From assembly GCF_030052815.1 (NCBI RefSeq), contig NC_079505.1:75881651-75945650 (forward strand): 64,000 nt of DNA. Direction: 5' to 3'. This document shows positions 23,513-34,910 of this stretch, in pieces. A program made the translations under genes and the position numbers. The first letter of the stretch is position 1; the number at the start of each line of letters is the position of its first letter. The notes under the pieces were generated by a model that was not told the DNA's origin, did not search any database, and saw nothing but the letters and a program-made list of their open reading frames with translations. The stretch comes from Hevea brasiliensis (taxonomy: Eukaryota; Streptophyta; Magnoliopsida; Malpighiales; Euphorbiaceae).

Positions 23513-24429
23513 CAATTAATTAATTGCTTTATCCTTATAAATTAAAAAATAAGAGATTTTATTAAGTGTGCTTCAAGAAATTCTTGCTTAAACACAATTT
23601 ATAGTGAATCTAAAATATAATATATTTATTAGGACCCATATATAAGATAAGTGAAATCTTTGTTTGTATTTTGGATCATAATATATCAAATTTATGTTAG
23701 TTTTTCTTGTGTGCTCCACACATATGTTCTAGGCGCTTTCAATATATTAGTTAATCAACCATAAAGAACATATATTCTAAGACGCCTCGCTAGGATATCT
23801 CAGTTATATAACCAATGGGCCGGTTCGATCTCTCTGTATTGTTTGATTTGTTGAGTTTTTTTTAAATAAAGATTGGAAAAGTAGAGATTTGAATATGACA
23901 CTTACCAAATGAGTGATATATTTTCAACCTTTAGACTAGGTAATTGTAAAATATTTAGTTTGTGAACTTGTAATCTCTTTTATATATATATATGTGTAAA
24001 AAGATTAATAATAAAAATAATAATTATTTTTAAAAAAATTAATTATATAAAAGTTGAAGTATCATTAAATAAAAGTAATGAAAAATTGAAAAGATTTTAT
24101 ATATGAAGATTTAAACCAATTGAAATAAAAAAAATTTTCATATTAAATTTTAAGGATGTCTTAACTGTTCTGTCCAATGCTACATTTCATCTCTCACTTT
24201 CCTATATTCTCAAAAATCACAATATTTTCCCCTCTCTCATCTCTTTTTTTCTTTTTTTATTCTTTTCCTTTTTTATTCTCTATTAATTAAAATTTTTCTT
24301 TATTTTGATAAAAAAATATAATTTATTTTTTTTAAATGTGAATGATATTTTTTCTCATAAAGGAGAGATTGCAATAAAAAAATCATCAAGCTACACAGTA
24401 AAATAATAAAATTGTAATTTTTTATTCTC

Positions 24430-24485
<56 letters not shown>

Positions 24486-25039
24486 TGATCAACGTGCATA
24501 ACGAAACAAATACTAAACTTTAGATCCTGAAAGCAATATTGATCAATACTTGTTTAAGTGGGGGAAAAAGAAAACAAGAAAGACGCTTCTCCCTAAGAGT
24601 CTAAAAATATGCAGTGATTTTCAATCCATATTCAAAAAACACAAATGCTCTGTTAAAAGCATGTCGTAATCGATCTTTTTTTTTTTTTTTTAATCTAAGT
24701 TGTAAGTTAAGATCAAGAATTTTATGTGCTTCCTTTCTCTTTCGAATTTTTGTAAAGTTGCTTCGTTTGTTATCTTTATTTTTTACTTACCTGTCTAATA
24801 TAACAACATACATAAAATTGGATATTAAGTACTTGAAACAAACATTAGTATTTGTTTTCAAGGTGTATCATTGCTTGGAGTATATGTGAACATGGGTATG
24901 TGTGTATCATTGCTTTTGTTTATAAGACCTAGAACATGGGTATGGAGTATATATATATAATTTCATATATTTTACATATTTTATTATTTAATTCATTTAA
25001 TGACTCTTTTTTAATATGTGTTTCATTGCATTAAACAAG
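23513..25039. other. AT-rich intergenic DNA
   Basis: No gene. It holds an (AT)n microsatellite at about 24432-24482 and a pyrimidine-rich block near 24170-24300. The open frame at 24614-24889 encodes low-complexity Phe/Leu-rich residues and is taken as chance. Confidence 0.6.
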
Positions 25040-25740
25040 GTTCTTAGGCAAGTACAACAGATTTATAAACCAGCATGACCAAAGGCCCATCACCAATCTC
25101 ATACAATTAATCAACCCAATCCAAACCCATAGACCTTAGCCTCAGGAAACCACCACCTACCCACAAAATCATTGAAACCTACTGCCGACAAACGATCGCC
25201 TATACCATTGTGCAATATCACCGGTTACCTAGGCCGGAGCCGGTATTGGTGCAACAACTGAGAGAGAAGAACAAAACATCGCTTGTTTTCGAAAACAAAT
25301 CAAGCATATCCAATCGCTGATGACATTTTAGCCACTACTCTAGCCAACAACAGAAACATTCCAGAGGAGAAAATGAGATCAAAATGCAAAGGGCCAAGGC
25401 ATTTCAGTCTAACATAGCCTTTCCTCGCGATAAATTCGGTGGACTGCGGAGGACTCCTTTGCAAGCACTCTTTCCCCACGATGGAAACTCTACCTGCAAG
25501 CCAGAAAGCAACCAAATATAGGGTATCTAAAACTCTACTCTCATCATTTCATCGCCCCTGTAGAAACCAAAACTCAAACTTTACACACCACATCCAGGGA
25601 AGAAGGAGAGCTGATTTCTAGCCTGGCCGGAGAGACAAAAAAACAACGAGTTCCTCCCCACCTCAAAGGGCAGGGGAAGTTAAGTGATAATCAACCTCGG
25701 CAGTACTGAAAGAAGGATGCAACGAAAACCAAACGAAAGA
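25040..25740. other. Unidentified GC-richer island
   Basis: About 700 bp of clearly higher GC and codon-like texture lies in AT-rich surroundings. Open frames are short on both strands (25300-25515 minus, 25439-25621 plus) and neither is recognised. It sits just 3' of the third SDR copy, where the other SDR copies have nothing similar, so it is probably an inserted fragment of a transposon or gene. Confidence 0.4.
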
Positions 25741-25890
25741 AATTTTCTCCCTTAATTTTTGCAATGACTATGACATTATTCATCACATTGAGTAATTACA
25801 CAAATTATTTTCATTAAATAAAACACAATATATTGCTGCAGGAGAGAGCGCTGATTATATTTCTGCCTAATCCAACTCATATTATTTGGT

Positions 25891-26881
25891 CTATGCAAAC
25901 CTTGAGAACAAGCCAAAAGCCGGATTAATGGTGGTAAAACATCCATCTAATGCTAAATAATGACCACTCATGTACTTGGATATCATCACTTGCTAAATAA
26001 ATGGCAGCTTCTGCTACATCTTCCTGTTTTAGTTTTAACCCTTCAAGATATGAATACACACCCCCACTCCACCATCTTCTTTCATCTTGAAAAAGTTCAT
26101 CGCCAATATTGGCGTTTTAATATGAAGTAAGGCGAAAAGCAATTCACTCGAATTCCAAACCGCCCAAGTTCTGCTGCTGCTTTCTTTGCCAGACCCACAA
26201 TCGCATGTTTTGTATTGGTGTATGCATGAGATGCAACACCTCCAACACTAGAACAAACGCTTCTCAGCATAATTATACTTCCTTGGGGAGTAGTAGTCAT
26301 CGATCGAGCAGCGTGTTTGATTCCCAGGGATACTCTATCAAGAACTAATTTAATGTATATATATCTCACATTTTAAGCAACAAGTTTTTTTTTTTTTTAA
26401 GCATTAAGGTGGAAGGGTGAGATTTGAATCTTAGCAGTGTATAAATAATTAATACTACCAGAAATGTCCATCTTATTAATATTCGAAAATAGTCATAATA
26501 TTTTTCCTCCCATATATATTTAGATGATACTTATTAAAAAAAAAAAAAACTTTCATTAGATCATTTGATGAGATTATTATAACCATTAAATTTATAAATA
26601 TATGATCATCAATTAATTAGGGCATTTTTTGTATATGAGTTTTCTAATTTTAATATGAATTAATAATATGTTTTAACTAGAAGAAAGAAGTGAATTAATT
26701 AGGTATTCTTAAAGACATGGGAATGAAGGATTTTGGATTTAAATGTCTCTATCTCTATTAATGATAAATGTTCCGAAACTGAAAACACAGTTGTGAATAG
26801 GCAATGTATCATTTAAAGAGCATAACTTCTAATTGTAGCAGCAGCTGGGACTGGGGTAAGCGAGGTGGTTGCCATTGCCAT
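25891..26881 (-). pseudogene. SDR pseudogene (copy 3), internal deletion
   Basis: Exon 1 is preserved (ATG at 26881; it encodes a close relative of the intact exon 1). The donor has lost one G, reading AGAAGTTATG in place of AGAAGGTATG. The intron is recognisable. Exon 2 is missing its 5' half: similarity resumes at about 26340 in the segment before the catalytic Ser and continues to the matching stop at 25891-25893. The Rossmann cofactor motif and NNA are therefore gone, and small indels follow (for example near 26110 and 25980). The flanking 25765-25890 matches the 3' flank of the intact gene. Confidence 0.85.
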
Positions 26882-27624
26882 GCTTTGAGAATTGAGGAAC
26901 TTAAAAAGCTACTCTTTTTTTTTTTTTTATGTTCTTTGAACAAATATCAAAGGCTTTCTTGTTTACGGGGATAATAACGGGTCAAGTATTTATGGCTACC
27001 TAATTCAATAAATCATAATAGAATAAATTTAAATAATATATAATCGGATTTGGATAGGTTCGGGTTGAGAAACATTACTTGTGTCGAGTTTGAATTTTGC
27101 ATGTCGGGTATCCATTACCCAAACCTATTTATATAAATAACTAATTAAATATAAAATATATATTTTTTATAATAATATTTATATATTTGTATATATTATA
27201 TTTTAAATAAATAATTTAAATATTTTATAAAATTATTAAAATTTTAAAATATAAATTATTAATTAAGATATTTATTATGTAGAATATTAATTAAAATATA
27301 TAAAATAAAATGATTTTAAATATTATTCTGATAATAATAATAATCAATTTAGGATATGAATAGTTAAGGATTTGAGATGAATTTAGGTGATATAAATATT
27401 AATTGAGTTTTAATTTAAATATGATAATTTTTGGAAATGGTGACATATGAACCATCCCTATACTATATATATTGTTATATATGAAGCAAATTTTACAGAG
27501 ACACATCGCACAGGTGACGTAAGCTATTTTTATAGGAATAAAAAAGTTAATTAAACAAATTTATAAGAAAAAATTATATGGCGCAGCATAATTTTAATTA
27601 AAATAATAATTGATAATTTATAAT

Positions 27625-27668
<44 letters not shown>

Positions 27669-27884
27669 AATTCAGGTATTTTTCAGGTAATAATGATCGA
27701 GTTTGGATAGTTGAGATTAAATTCTAATCGAGTTTAAGACTGATTTCAATTTTAAAAATATTAATCGGATTCAAGTTCGTGATAGTGATTTTCACGAACA
27801 CCCTACCCGTTACCATCCACAACTACTATTAGTATCACTACTACTATTACTGCTATTACTACAACTACCATATAATTATAGGTG
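26882..27884. other. Upstream flank of SDR copy 3, partly homologous to unit 1
   Basis: No gene. 27495-27600 is a decayed match to the upstream block of the intact SDR gene (ACACATCGC...GTGACGTAAGC...GGCGC). The match resumes at about 46116-46170 after the TE cluster, showing that everything between was inserted. A (TA)n run lies at about 27628-27662 and a triplet run at about 27815-27870. Confidence 0.55.
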
Positions 27885-28033
27885 TAAAAACTGAATATAT
27901 TTTACATCCTAGAGGAGCTATAATTAGAGATACCATTATTTCTGATATAGAAATTCCAATAAAAATGGAAAATGCACTATCTTTAAGTGTGGTTTGAACT
28001 ATTGATTTATGTAATTAGAAGTAACCAAATAGG
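27885..28033 (+). pseudogene. rpl2: Nuclear-integrated plastid DNA: end of rpl2 exon 1 and intron start
   Basis: Translated on the plus strand, about 30 codons match the plastid ribosomal protein L2 stretch that precedes its intron: tyrosine-isoleucine-leucine-histidine-proline-arginine-glycine-alanine, then IPIKM and NALSL in place of the plastid VPIKM and NALPL. Right after the matching exon border comes GTGTGGTTTGAACTATTG, close to the 5' end of the rpl2 group II intron. Several differences are C-to-T or G-to-A, and there are stops further in. It is a small, old plastid-to-nucleus transfer. Recognition is from memory of rpl2, not from a search. Confidence 0.75.
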
Positions 28034-29736
28034 TATATGTACTCGTCAAGAATCTTCATCTTCCACTTGATCTATAGAAGCTTCAGTCCAAGGTAAAGTT
28101 TCAAAAAGAAAATAGAATCAAAATTGAAATCATAATAGAACATAAACTGTAGCACCCCTAATTTTTAAATTAATTATTTTATGGGTAAATATTAATATTT
28201 TGTTTTATTAAAAATATTGGGAATTTATTTGAAATTTTTTGGATTTTTGAAATCGGTTTTGATTTTCAAAATCAATAAACTTTGTTAATTTTTAAAAATT
28301 AATTTAAAAACCATGTGATAAAACTAAAAATATATTTAGACTCTATAAATTTTTCTGAGTTTTCTGAAATTTTTTTGAAATTTTTGGGCCTTGTTTTTTG
28401 TCCCAGGGCATAGTAAAACTTTAATTTCGGGTATCCTGAATCGGACCGGCCGAATCGAATCGGATCAGGTCTGACCGATCGAATCGTAGCGGCCCTTTTC
28501 TTTTCTTCTTCTCCTTCCCCGCGTGCACCCGACTCCCTCTCTTCCCTCACTATTTTCTCTCTCCTCTCTCCTCCCCTTGCCGCCCCACCGCCAGCCCTCC
28601 CTCCCCAGCTCCCCGGCGCGCCTCTAGGGACCCTCCCCATCGCCGACAGACGCCCTAGCTAGCCGAAAAATCGAGCCAAACTCCCTCCCTTCGGCGCGCG
28701 ATGTTTCGCCTTCCCGGGCCAATTTCGGTCGATCCGGCCACCGATTGGATCGGGTCTTATCCCAAAACCTATCTACACCTCGAGAGCTTTCCATAGACAC
28801 CAAGAGCACAAAAATCCATCAAGCGGTTTGTCCAATTTTTACTCCGGAAGTTTTAGCCCACTTTGACTTTTGGGCTAAATTTCTCGAAAATTGTGAACCC
28901 CACTGAAAAACCGAGAGTACCGGAGCACTCCCCTCGACAAGAGCTTCGCGGCAATACCCATTTCGAATTTTTCCGACACCGTTTTCTGATGGGTCCTACG
29001 AAACTTCATAATATTTTTCCAAACACTAAATGAGCTTAATAAATTCCGTAAAAATTATGTACTAACCCCCGTATTGTGGGCTTTGCTTAGGTACATTCAA
29101 TTCGTGAAAATTCAACAGTTGCTCGAGTATGCAATTTCGGGCTAAGCAGGCAAACTACCGGAAAAGTTTCAGAACTGAGCTGAGAGCATAGGCTATCCCA
29201 CTATTTTTAGATGTTCCGGACGTCTTCCTAGGGTTGGAATTGGCATAGGTAAACCCAATCCCTTATTTTTCTTAATTATCTAGTGCCTAATTTCGATTAA
29301 AAATCTATAAAATATTCGTGGTAGGTTAGAAAATTATAATTCCTTTTCCATTAGCTTAATAATATTGCTAAGGACCGCAGGGCAAAATTTTAGAATTTTT
29401 AGAGCTCGTTTGGGCAATTTTTGCAAAAGGGCTAGTTATAGGGGCTAAATTGTAATTTTTTAAATTATGGTTGTTGACTGTTTGGATGGGCCCAGGAGAG
29501 GCCATGTGATGTGATTTAGTTGTGGTTGTGCGACTGTAGATATAGAAGTGTATTTTAAACCCTTTTGTAGGTTGGGTAGATCCTAGATATAAAGGAGATT
29601 CTGCTGGATTTTCAACACGACTTAGAGTGTCTTTGGTTCTTTTTAAGCTTGTGTCAAGTCAAATATATTAAATAATTATAATGAAATTGTCAGGTGAGCT
29701 GGGACAGCCTTTCTCTTTAGCCCAGCAGCTACAGTG

Positions 29737-31352
29737 TGATGCATACAGTTTGCATAGTCATTTAGGTCTAATTTTATAACCATTTTTATTTGATTATTAG
29801 TCATTTTTAGCTAATTTCATTAGTTAATTAGTTAGTTTTTCATAGTTGTCAATTTTGCATTAATTTGTAATTTTTACTTTGTTTTGTAGGAAAAATGGTG
29901 TTTTTGAAGGACTGAAGAGAATTTTGCCATTGAGGAGTGTCTTCTACCAAAGATGTCTAAAACAGGTTTTCAAGCTGATATATGCATTGACCAAACGTGC
30001 ATAACTTGCCGATAAGCCATGCAGATTCGCATAAGGAGAAAGATCACTATTCCGAACCAAATTAAATGTGCATAAGGAGATCGCATAGCTTATGCACATT
30101 CTCGCCTCCCTTATGCACCTTCACGGAATTGTGCATAACCTATGCACCAAGTCATGCGATTTCACATAAGTGACTCGTAACCAGCTAAAATCGCATAAGG
30201 GACTGCATAACTTATGCAGTCCACTTATGCAGTCCCATAAAGAGTTCATTAATGAGCTGGCAGGAGATTCCCTCAAATAATTCCTCCTAGAACATACCAT
30301 TTTAGGGCTCCATGTCAGAAAAATGCTATAAATAGTCTCATTTTCCCATTTTAGAGGAAGGAGACAAGGAGCAAAAAAGGAAAGGAGAGTAGAGGCAGAA
30401 TTTGAGGAGTCACTTTCACCTTCCACACCATTTTCAACCAAGATTTGCAGATTTCTTTCTTTCCTTATATTTTTCTACATTTCTAGTGTTTAATTTCTTA
30501 TTCCCTAGCTTAGATTAAAGCTTTATTTCCATTTAAACTCAATATATCTTGTAAGCATTATGGATAGTGAGTAGTTTACTTTTGATTCTGGAGTAAGGGT
30601 TGTAATATTTGAGATATTTTGTGGATTTTGATTGGGTAATCCATATTTTGTGGTCTTAATGAGTTTTATTCATTTCTTGTATGCTTAATGACATGCTTAG
30701 TGTAGGATCCCATTAAGTGATGTTCTTAATCCATGGTTGAAGCACTGAAAGGAGAAGGCCTTGTGATAGATAATCAAGAAATTGGACTTAATTAACTTAG
30801 ACCTAGAAATAGGCTAAGGATTAAGAGGATTCACAGATTAATTAAAGAACTTAATGGGTCTTAATTAATTCTAACTCCACGAAAGTAGGATTAGTTTGAT
30901 TAAGGCACTCTTTGTCTCACTCGAAAGGGAATTCAAAGGATTTAAGAATTAATCTCCTTAAAACCTATAAGTTTCATAAGATTGGATAACCAATTTAAAA
31001 TCCCAAAATAGCTCGAATATGAAATCCCAAACTCCGGAATCGCCTTTTTACCATTGTTAATTTCTAATCGAATTTAATTACTTGCCATTTTGAATATTGC
31101 CATATTTGAACTTGCTTATTTCAATTTGATGCAATTTTAGTTTAATTAATACATTGTTGAATAGAATATTAATTTTTGCATATTTAGATTTCATACTCCA
31201 TTACCCATCAATTCATTACTTTAATTTCAAAAATATTTCAATTTACTCAATTTTTTATATCAAAAATTCAATCATTAACACAACTCCTCGTGGGATCGAT
31301 ATCTTTTCTATACTACTTGTACGACCCGTGCACTTGCTGTAGGGACGCATCA
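29737..31352 (+). repeat. 5' LTR of Athila copy 2
   Basis: This 1,616-bp LTR begins TGATGC and ends GCATCA. It is very similar to 42382-43995. Differences concentrate at about 29940-30090, where small indels and substitutions cluster in the TGCATAA-rich part, while the rest is nearly identical. Confidence 0.95.
30327..30334 (+). promoter_or_regulatory. LTR TATA box of Athila copy 2
   Basis: TATAAATA lies in the context GCTATAAATAG, about 85 bp downstream of the palindromic TGCATAAG cluster (about 29998-30240). It is the likely start of genomic RNA synthesis. Confidence 0.6.
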
Positions 31353-31358
31353 AGTTTT

Positions 31359-31376
31359 TGGCGCCGTTGCCGAGGA
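31359..31376 (+). other. Primer binding site, tRNA-Asp type
   Basis: TGGCGCCGTTGCCGAGGA begins six bases after the LTR end. It is complementary to the 3' end of plant tRNA-Asp(GUC) except one G-to-A change. This primer is typical of Athila elements. Confidence 0.85.
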
Positions 31377-31486
31377 GTTGTTTGTTTAAGATTGAATTCT
31401 TGATTATTTTAGTTGTTTATAGTTTTATTTTTGTTATATTTTCATTTTGTGTTTGTTTGTTCTTTTTCAGGTACTTTTAACCTTTT

Positions 31487-32806
31487 ATGAGAAGAGCTAA
31501 AAGCACAAGTGACACATCCTTATTGTTCAATCCTGAAATTGAGAAATTTTGTAAAGCCAACAAGAAAGAAACTAGAAAAAGAAAGGAAGCTTTGAGAGAA
31601 ACCGAAATTGAAGCAGACATGGCTGATGAAAGAATGAGAATTGGTGTTAATGCTGGAAATGATCAAAACAATGAAAATGCAGCCCAAGGGGAAGAAGTTG
31701 TTAATGCAAACGTGCCTAGGGGAAGTATGATGGATCATGCTTTTCCTCGTTTTGATGACTTGAGAGAAAGTATAGCAAGACCAAGAATCGATGCAAATAA
31801 TTACAAGATGGATTTTGGAGTTTTTCAAATGATTCAAAATTCTCAATTTGGAGGACATCCTTCTGAAAATCCACACACACATCTGAAGAAATTTGCTATG
31901 ATCTGTGACATGCAAAAACAACCAGGAGTGTCTGATGATGCAGCAAGATTGAAGCTATTCCCGTTCTCTTTGAAAGATAGAGCATTGGATTGGCTTGATT
32001 CTTTACCTCACAACTCCATTACAAATTGGGAGCAACTCACTGATGCATTTCTTGCACAATATTTTCCACCTGGAAAAACTCAAGAGTTGAGGAATCAAAT
32101 GACAGCTTTCAGACCAAGAGAAGATGAAACTCTTTATGAGTTATGGATGAGATGGAAGGAATTAGAGAGATTATGCCCACATCATGCCATTCCAAAATGG
32201 ATGATAAATCAGAATTTCTACACAAATGTCACTCCTGCAATTAGAGGGATTATTGATGCTCAAACAGGAGGAGAATTTATTATGAAGCATGAAGATGAAG
32301 CTTATGAGCTATTGGAGAAAATTGCAAAGAATACTCATCTTTGGAGTAGTCCAAGAGGACCAGCTCCAACTCAAAAAAGGCAAGCTGCTGGAATGTATGA
32401 TCTTGATCCATTCAACATGATTAATGCAAAGTTTGATGCACTTACAAATGTCCTTGCTAAGAAGATGGAAGATTTGAGTATGTTGATTAGTTCATCATCA
32501 TCAACTGGAAGTTCACAACAAGTGGCCTATGCAGAGGAAACTACCAGCTGTGGAGTAGATTATGGAGAACAAGCAGCATATGTTGGTAATTATGGAAACA
32601 AGCAAATGGGGAATCCTTACTCTCAAACTTACAATCCAAATTGGAGGAATCATCCCAACTTTTCATGGGGAAATCAGCAAAGTCAAGTTCCAAATCAGAA
32701 TTTTCAACCACAACAGCAAAGTCAAGTTCCATATCAGCAAAATAGGCAACCATTGCCTAATTTTCAGCAGAAAAATATGAACCCTCCACCAAAACAGCAA
32801 GAATGA
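31487..32806 (+). CDS. gag: Athila gag polyprotein (capsid part)
   Basis: This 439-codon frame starts at the first good ATG after the leader. The N-terminus is basic (Arg/Lys-rich, residues 1-40). Residues about 140-290 match the Retrotrans_gag capsid domain of plant gypsy elements (conserved WL, W..F...F and Y..W..L positions). The C-terminal 100 residues are Gln/Asn/Pro-rich. No CCHC zinc knuckle is seen. It ends in TGA at 32804-32806, and a TAG follows in the same frame (32855-32857) while gag-like coding continues, so the gag-pol joint is broken here. The domain makes the virus-like particle in the cytoplasm. Confidence 0.85.
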   Translation: MRRAKSTSDTSLLFNPEIEKFCKANKKETRKRKEALRETEIEADMADERMRIGVNAGNDQNNENAAQGEEVVNANVPRGSMMDHAFPRFDDLRESIARPRIDANNYKMDFGVFQMIQNSQFGGHPSENPHTHLKKFAMICDMQKQPGVSDDAARLKLFPFSLKDRALDWLDSLPHNSITNWEQLTDAFLAQYFPPGKTQELRNQMTAFRPREDETLYELWMRWKELERLCPHHAIPKWMINQNFYTNVTPAIRGIIDAQTGGEFIMKHEDEAYELLEKIAKNTHLWSSPRGPAPTQKRQAAGMYDLDPFNMINAKFDALTNVLAKKMEDLSMLISSSSSTGSSQQVAYAEETTSCGVDYGEQAAYVGNYGNKQMGNPYSQTYNPNWRNHPNFSWGNQQSQVPNQNFQPQQQSQVPYQQNRQPLPNFQQKNMNPPPKQQE

Positions 32807-33007
32807 AATTCCACCACTGAAGCTTTATTGCAACAAATTCTTGCCAACCAAAATTAGCATGATGAGGAGATGAGAGAGATGAAAGCACGGCTGGAACAGA
32901 TCTGGACACATACAGAATCTTTGGAAAATCAGATTGCACAACAAGCATCTTCCTCAAGTGCTAAGTCTTTTGGAAAGCTTCCAAGTCAACCAGAAACCCA
33001 AGAGAGC

Positions 33008-33903
33008 AGTGTCAAGCTATTACTTTAAGAAGTGGGAAAGTTATAAATGATGAGAAGAGTGAAAACAGTGAGAAGAGAGAAAATGAGAAAAATACTGATG
33101 AGAGTGAAAAACAAGAGAGTGCAGAAAATTGTAAAGAGAAAATTGAAGAGAAGGAAGAGAAATATATACCTCCTGAACCCTACAAGCCACAACTTCCCTT
33201 TCCACAGAGATTTCACAAAGCCAAGCTTGATAAGCAATTTGGGAAGTTCTTAGAGGTTTTGAAGAAGCTTTACATAAATGTGCCTTTTGTAGATGCTCTT
33301 TCACAAGTGCTCTCTTATGCAAAATTCTTGAAAGAAATTCTTTCAAACAAGAGGAAACTTGAAGATCATGAGACTGTAACTTTGACAGAAGAATGTAGTG
33401 CTATCCTCCAAAGGAAACTTCCTCCAAAGCTCAAGGATCCAGGGAGTTTTTCAATTCCATGCCACATTGGAGAGTCTTGTTCTACAAAAGCTCTATGTGA
33501 TTTAGGGGCTAGTGTTAGCCTTATGCCCCTTTCCATTTATGAGAAGCTCAACATGGGAGATCTTAAGCCAACCCACATTTCTCTTCAGTTAGCTGACAGA
33601 TCAATTAAGTATCCTGAAGGGATTTTGGAGAATGTGCCTCTGAAGGTTGGGAAGTTCTACATACCTGTTGACTTTGTCATCTTGGACATGGAGGAAGATT
33701 TTAATATCCCAATCATCTTGGGAAGACCCTTTCTAGCTACAGCAGGAGCGTTGATTGATGTCAAGGGAGAAAAATTGACTCTTAGGGTTGGTGAAGAGCA
33801 ATTGGTTTTCAATATTAATAACACTATGAAGAAGCATCATTCTGAAGCTGATACTTGCTTGAGAGTTGATATTATTGATGAGCTGGTTGAAGAACACTTG
33901 TAA
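33008..33903 (+). pseudogene. pol: Athila pol: linker and aspartic protease
   Basis: After the two gag stops, a frameshift near 33000 puts the coding sequence into another frame. An acidic/basic Glu-Lys-rich linker (33040-33165) leads to a pro-rich stretch and the protease. Its active-site motif, DLGAS in place of the usual DTGA/DSGA, is at about 33499-33513 and the flap-distal ILGRP at about 33715-33729. The first ATG in this frame is at 33259. A TAA at 33901-33903 is due to a second frameshift, because reverse-transcriptase linker coding continues at once in another frame. The enzyme would cleave the gag-pol polyprotein. Confidence 0.8.
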
Positions 33904-34910
33904 AGAAATATCCAGAAGATCCACTTGAAAATTGTTTGGTTCATGGAGGAGGCATAGACTATGACAACCCTCATGTAGCTGCATATGCTCAACACTTAGA
34001 GGGTAGTCCACCATTCATTTCTGCTCCAGTTTTTCAACTCACACAAAAGGAAAAAGCAGAAACTAAGCAACCATCATTCAAGGAAGAAGATGCACCTAAG
34101 GTAGAACTTAAGCAACTTCCTTCTCAGCTCAGGTATGAATTTCTTGGCACTAATAACACTTATCCAGTAATTGTAAATGCAAATTTGAGTACTTTAGAGG
34201 CTGATAAGTTGTTAAGAGTGTTGAGGCAATTCAGAAAAGTCTTAGGATACACCATAAATGACATTAAGGGAATAAGCCCACACTTTTGCATGCATAGAAT
34301 CATTTTGGAAGAAAATTGTAAGCCATCTATCGAACATCAGAGGAGGTTGAACCCAAATATGAAAGAAGTTGTTAAAAAGGAAATTTTGAAGTTGCTTGAT
34401 GCAGGGATCATATATCCCATCTCAGACAGTACTTGGGTGAGCCCAGTACATGTTGTCCCAAAAAAGGGTGGAATGACAGTTGTCAAAAATGAAAATAATG
34501 AATTAATTCCCACCAGAACAGTGACTAGTTGGCGAATGTGCATAGATTACAGAAAATTAAATGTTGCCACTAGAAAAGATCATTTTCCACTTCCCTTCAT
34601 TGATCAGATGTTAGAAAGATTGGCTAGGCATTCTTACTTTTGCTATTTAGATGGATATTCAGGTTTTTTTCAAATTCCTATCCATCCAAATGATCAAGAG
34701 AAAACCACTTTTACTTGTCCATATGGAACCTTTGCTTATAGAAGGATGCCATTTGGGTTGTGTAATGCACCAGCCACTTTTCAAAGGTGCATGATGGCAA
34801 TCTTCTCAGATTTCATTGAAGACATAATGGAGGTTTTTATGGACGATTTTTCTATTTATAGATCTTCATTTGACATATGCTTGGTTAACCTTTCTAAAAT
34901 TTTGCAGTGA
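33904..34910 (+). pseudogene. pol: Athila pol: reverse transcriptase
   Basis: The open part starts about 33906 (first ATG 33936). After a linker, RT motifs run in the gypsy order: WVSPVHVVPKKGG, R.C.DYRKLN, F..LD.YSGF.QI, FAYRRMPFGLCNAPATFQ and the catalytic box FMDD (usual YMDD/YADD position; FMDD is common in Athila). The fingers, palm and catalytic Asp residues are all present. The frame stops at TGA 34908-34910, yet the next codons continue the thumb region in the same frame. The TGA is most simply a CGA-to-TGA change at a CpG, the expected result of methylcytosine decay. Confidence 0.88.

Noticed and set aside
23780..23845. tRNA-like stretch containing GGTTCGATCTC
   Set aside because: There is a B-box-like word only; no acceptor stem or anticodon arm pairs with it.
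30121..30441. Minus-strand frame (30121-30441, also 42795-43085) in the Athila LTRs
   Set aside because: It spans the TATA box and U3 repeats of the LTR, antisense, with no family features; it is kept only because the LTRs are similar.
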